Below are positions 5,120 to 5,124 of a stretch of DNA of 5,124 nucleotides, in pieces. The notes under the pieces are model-generated. The model had not been told where the DNA came from. It saw only the letters and a list, made by a program, of their open reading frames with translations, and ran no database searches. Source of the DNA: Clostridia bacterium (GTDB lineage: Bacteria > Bacillota > Clostridia > Oscillospirales > Acutalibacteraceae); the NCBI GenBank assembly GCA_017631705.1, contig JAGBSU010000076.1, positions 1 through 5,124 on the forward strand, in the 5' to 3' direction. Numbering within the stretch: the stretch's first letter is position 1; each line of letters begins with the position of its first letter. Made by a program: the position numbers and the translations under genes.

Positions 5120-5124
5120 AGACA
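5083..5124. repeat. Perfect 13-bp inverted repeat at the right end (likely fold-back artefact)
   Basis: TGTCTTTATGGGA (5083-5095) is repeated as its exact reverse complement TCCCATAAAGACA (5112-5124), with a 16-base spacer. The right arm finishes on the last base of the window. The left arm lies in conserved secY coding sequence (helix 6), while the right arm creates the TAA that ends the reading frame. There is no T run after it and it lies inside a gene, so it does not look like a terminator. A chimeric or fold-back read at a contig end is the simplest explanation. Confidence 0.85.

Noticed and set aside
5083..5124. Rho-independent terminator at the end of the window
   Set aside because: The stem is not GC-rich, no T run follows, and it lies mid-gene in secY.

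Overview
The window is an almost gap-free stretch of the bacterial S10/spc ribosomal-protein operon, all on the + strand. The order is (possible rpmC tail)-rpsQ-rplN-rplX-rplE-rpsN-rpsH-rplF-rplR-rpsE-rpmD-rplO-secY. Eleven ribosomal-protein genes are complete. secY, the protein-channel gene, is cut off at the right edge.

The organism is most likely a Gram-positive Firmicute of class Clostridia, plausibly an Oscillospirales/Ruminococcaceae-type bacterium. This is inferred from the short zinc-type S14 (61 aa), the four-cysteine L24, L5 motifs such as VGCGE and the C-terminal MGAPF, the SecY motif ALSITPYINASIIIQLL, strong AGGAGG ribosome binding sites, and frequent GTG/TTG starts. The gene order itself is the common bacterial one and does not decide the taxon. 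Base composition looks moderate, with no visible island of foreign composition.

Layout: 9-266 S17; 296-664 L14; 680-1012 L24 (start corrected to TTG); 1030-1569 L5; 1583-1768 S14; 1791-2192 S8; 2206-2754 L6; 2770-3129 L18; 3147-3647 S5 (TTG start); 3663-3857 L30; 3886-4326 L15; 4328 to the edge SecY. No gap between genes exceeds 29 bases, and the gaps hold essentially only ribosome binding sites. There is no internal promoter, terminator, RNA gene, mobile element or CRISPR that I can support, so the block is probably read as one transcript that starts upstream of the window. The products act together: 30S proteins (S17, S14, S8, S5) and 50S proteins (L14, L24, L5, L6, L18, L30, L15) are made from one message with SecY, the membrane channel that ribosomes dock on to export proteins.

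I found no new biological system; this is conserved housekeeping DNA. The one real anomaly is at the right edge. A perfect 13-base inverted repeat (5083-5095 with 5112-5124) ends exactly on the last base and supplies the stop codon that truncates secY. It looks more like a fold-back or chimeric contig end than biology. Smaller points are the L24 start correction, stop codons fused to the next gene's ribosome binding site, and some substitutions in conserved motifs.
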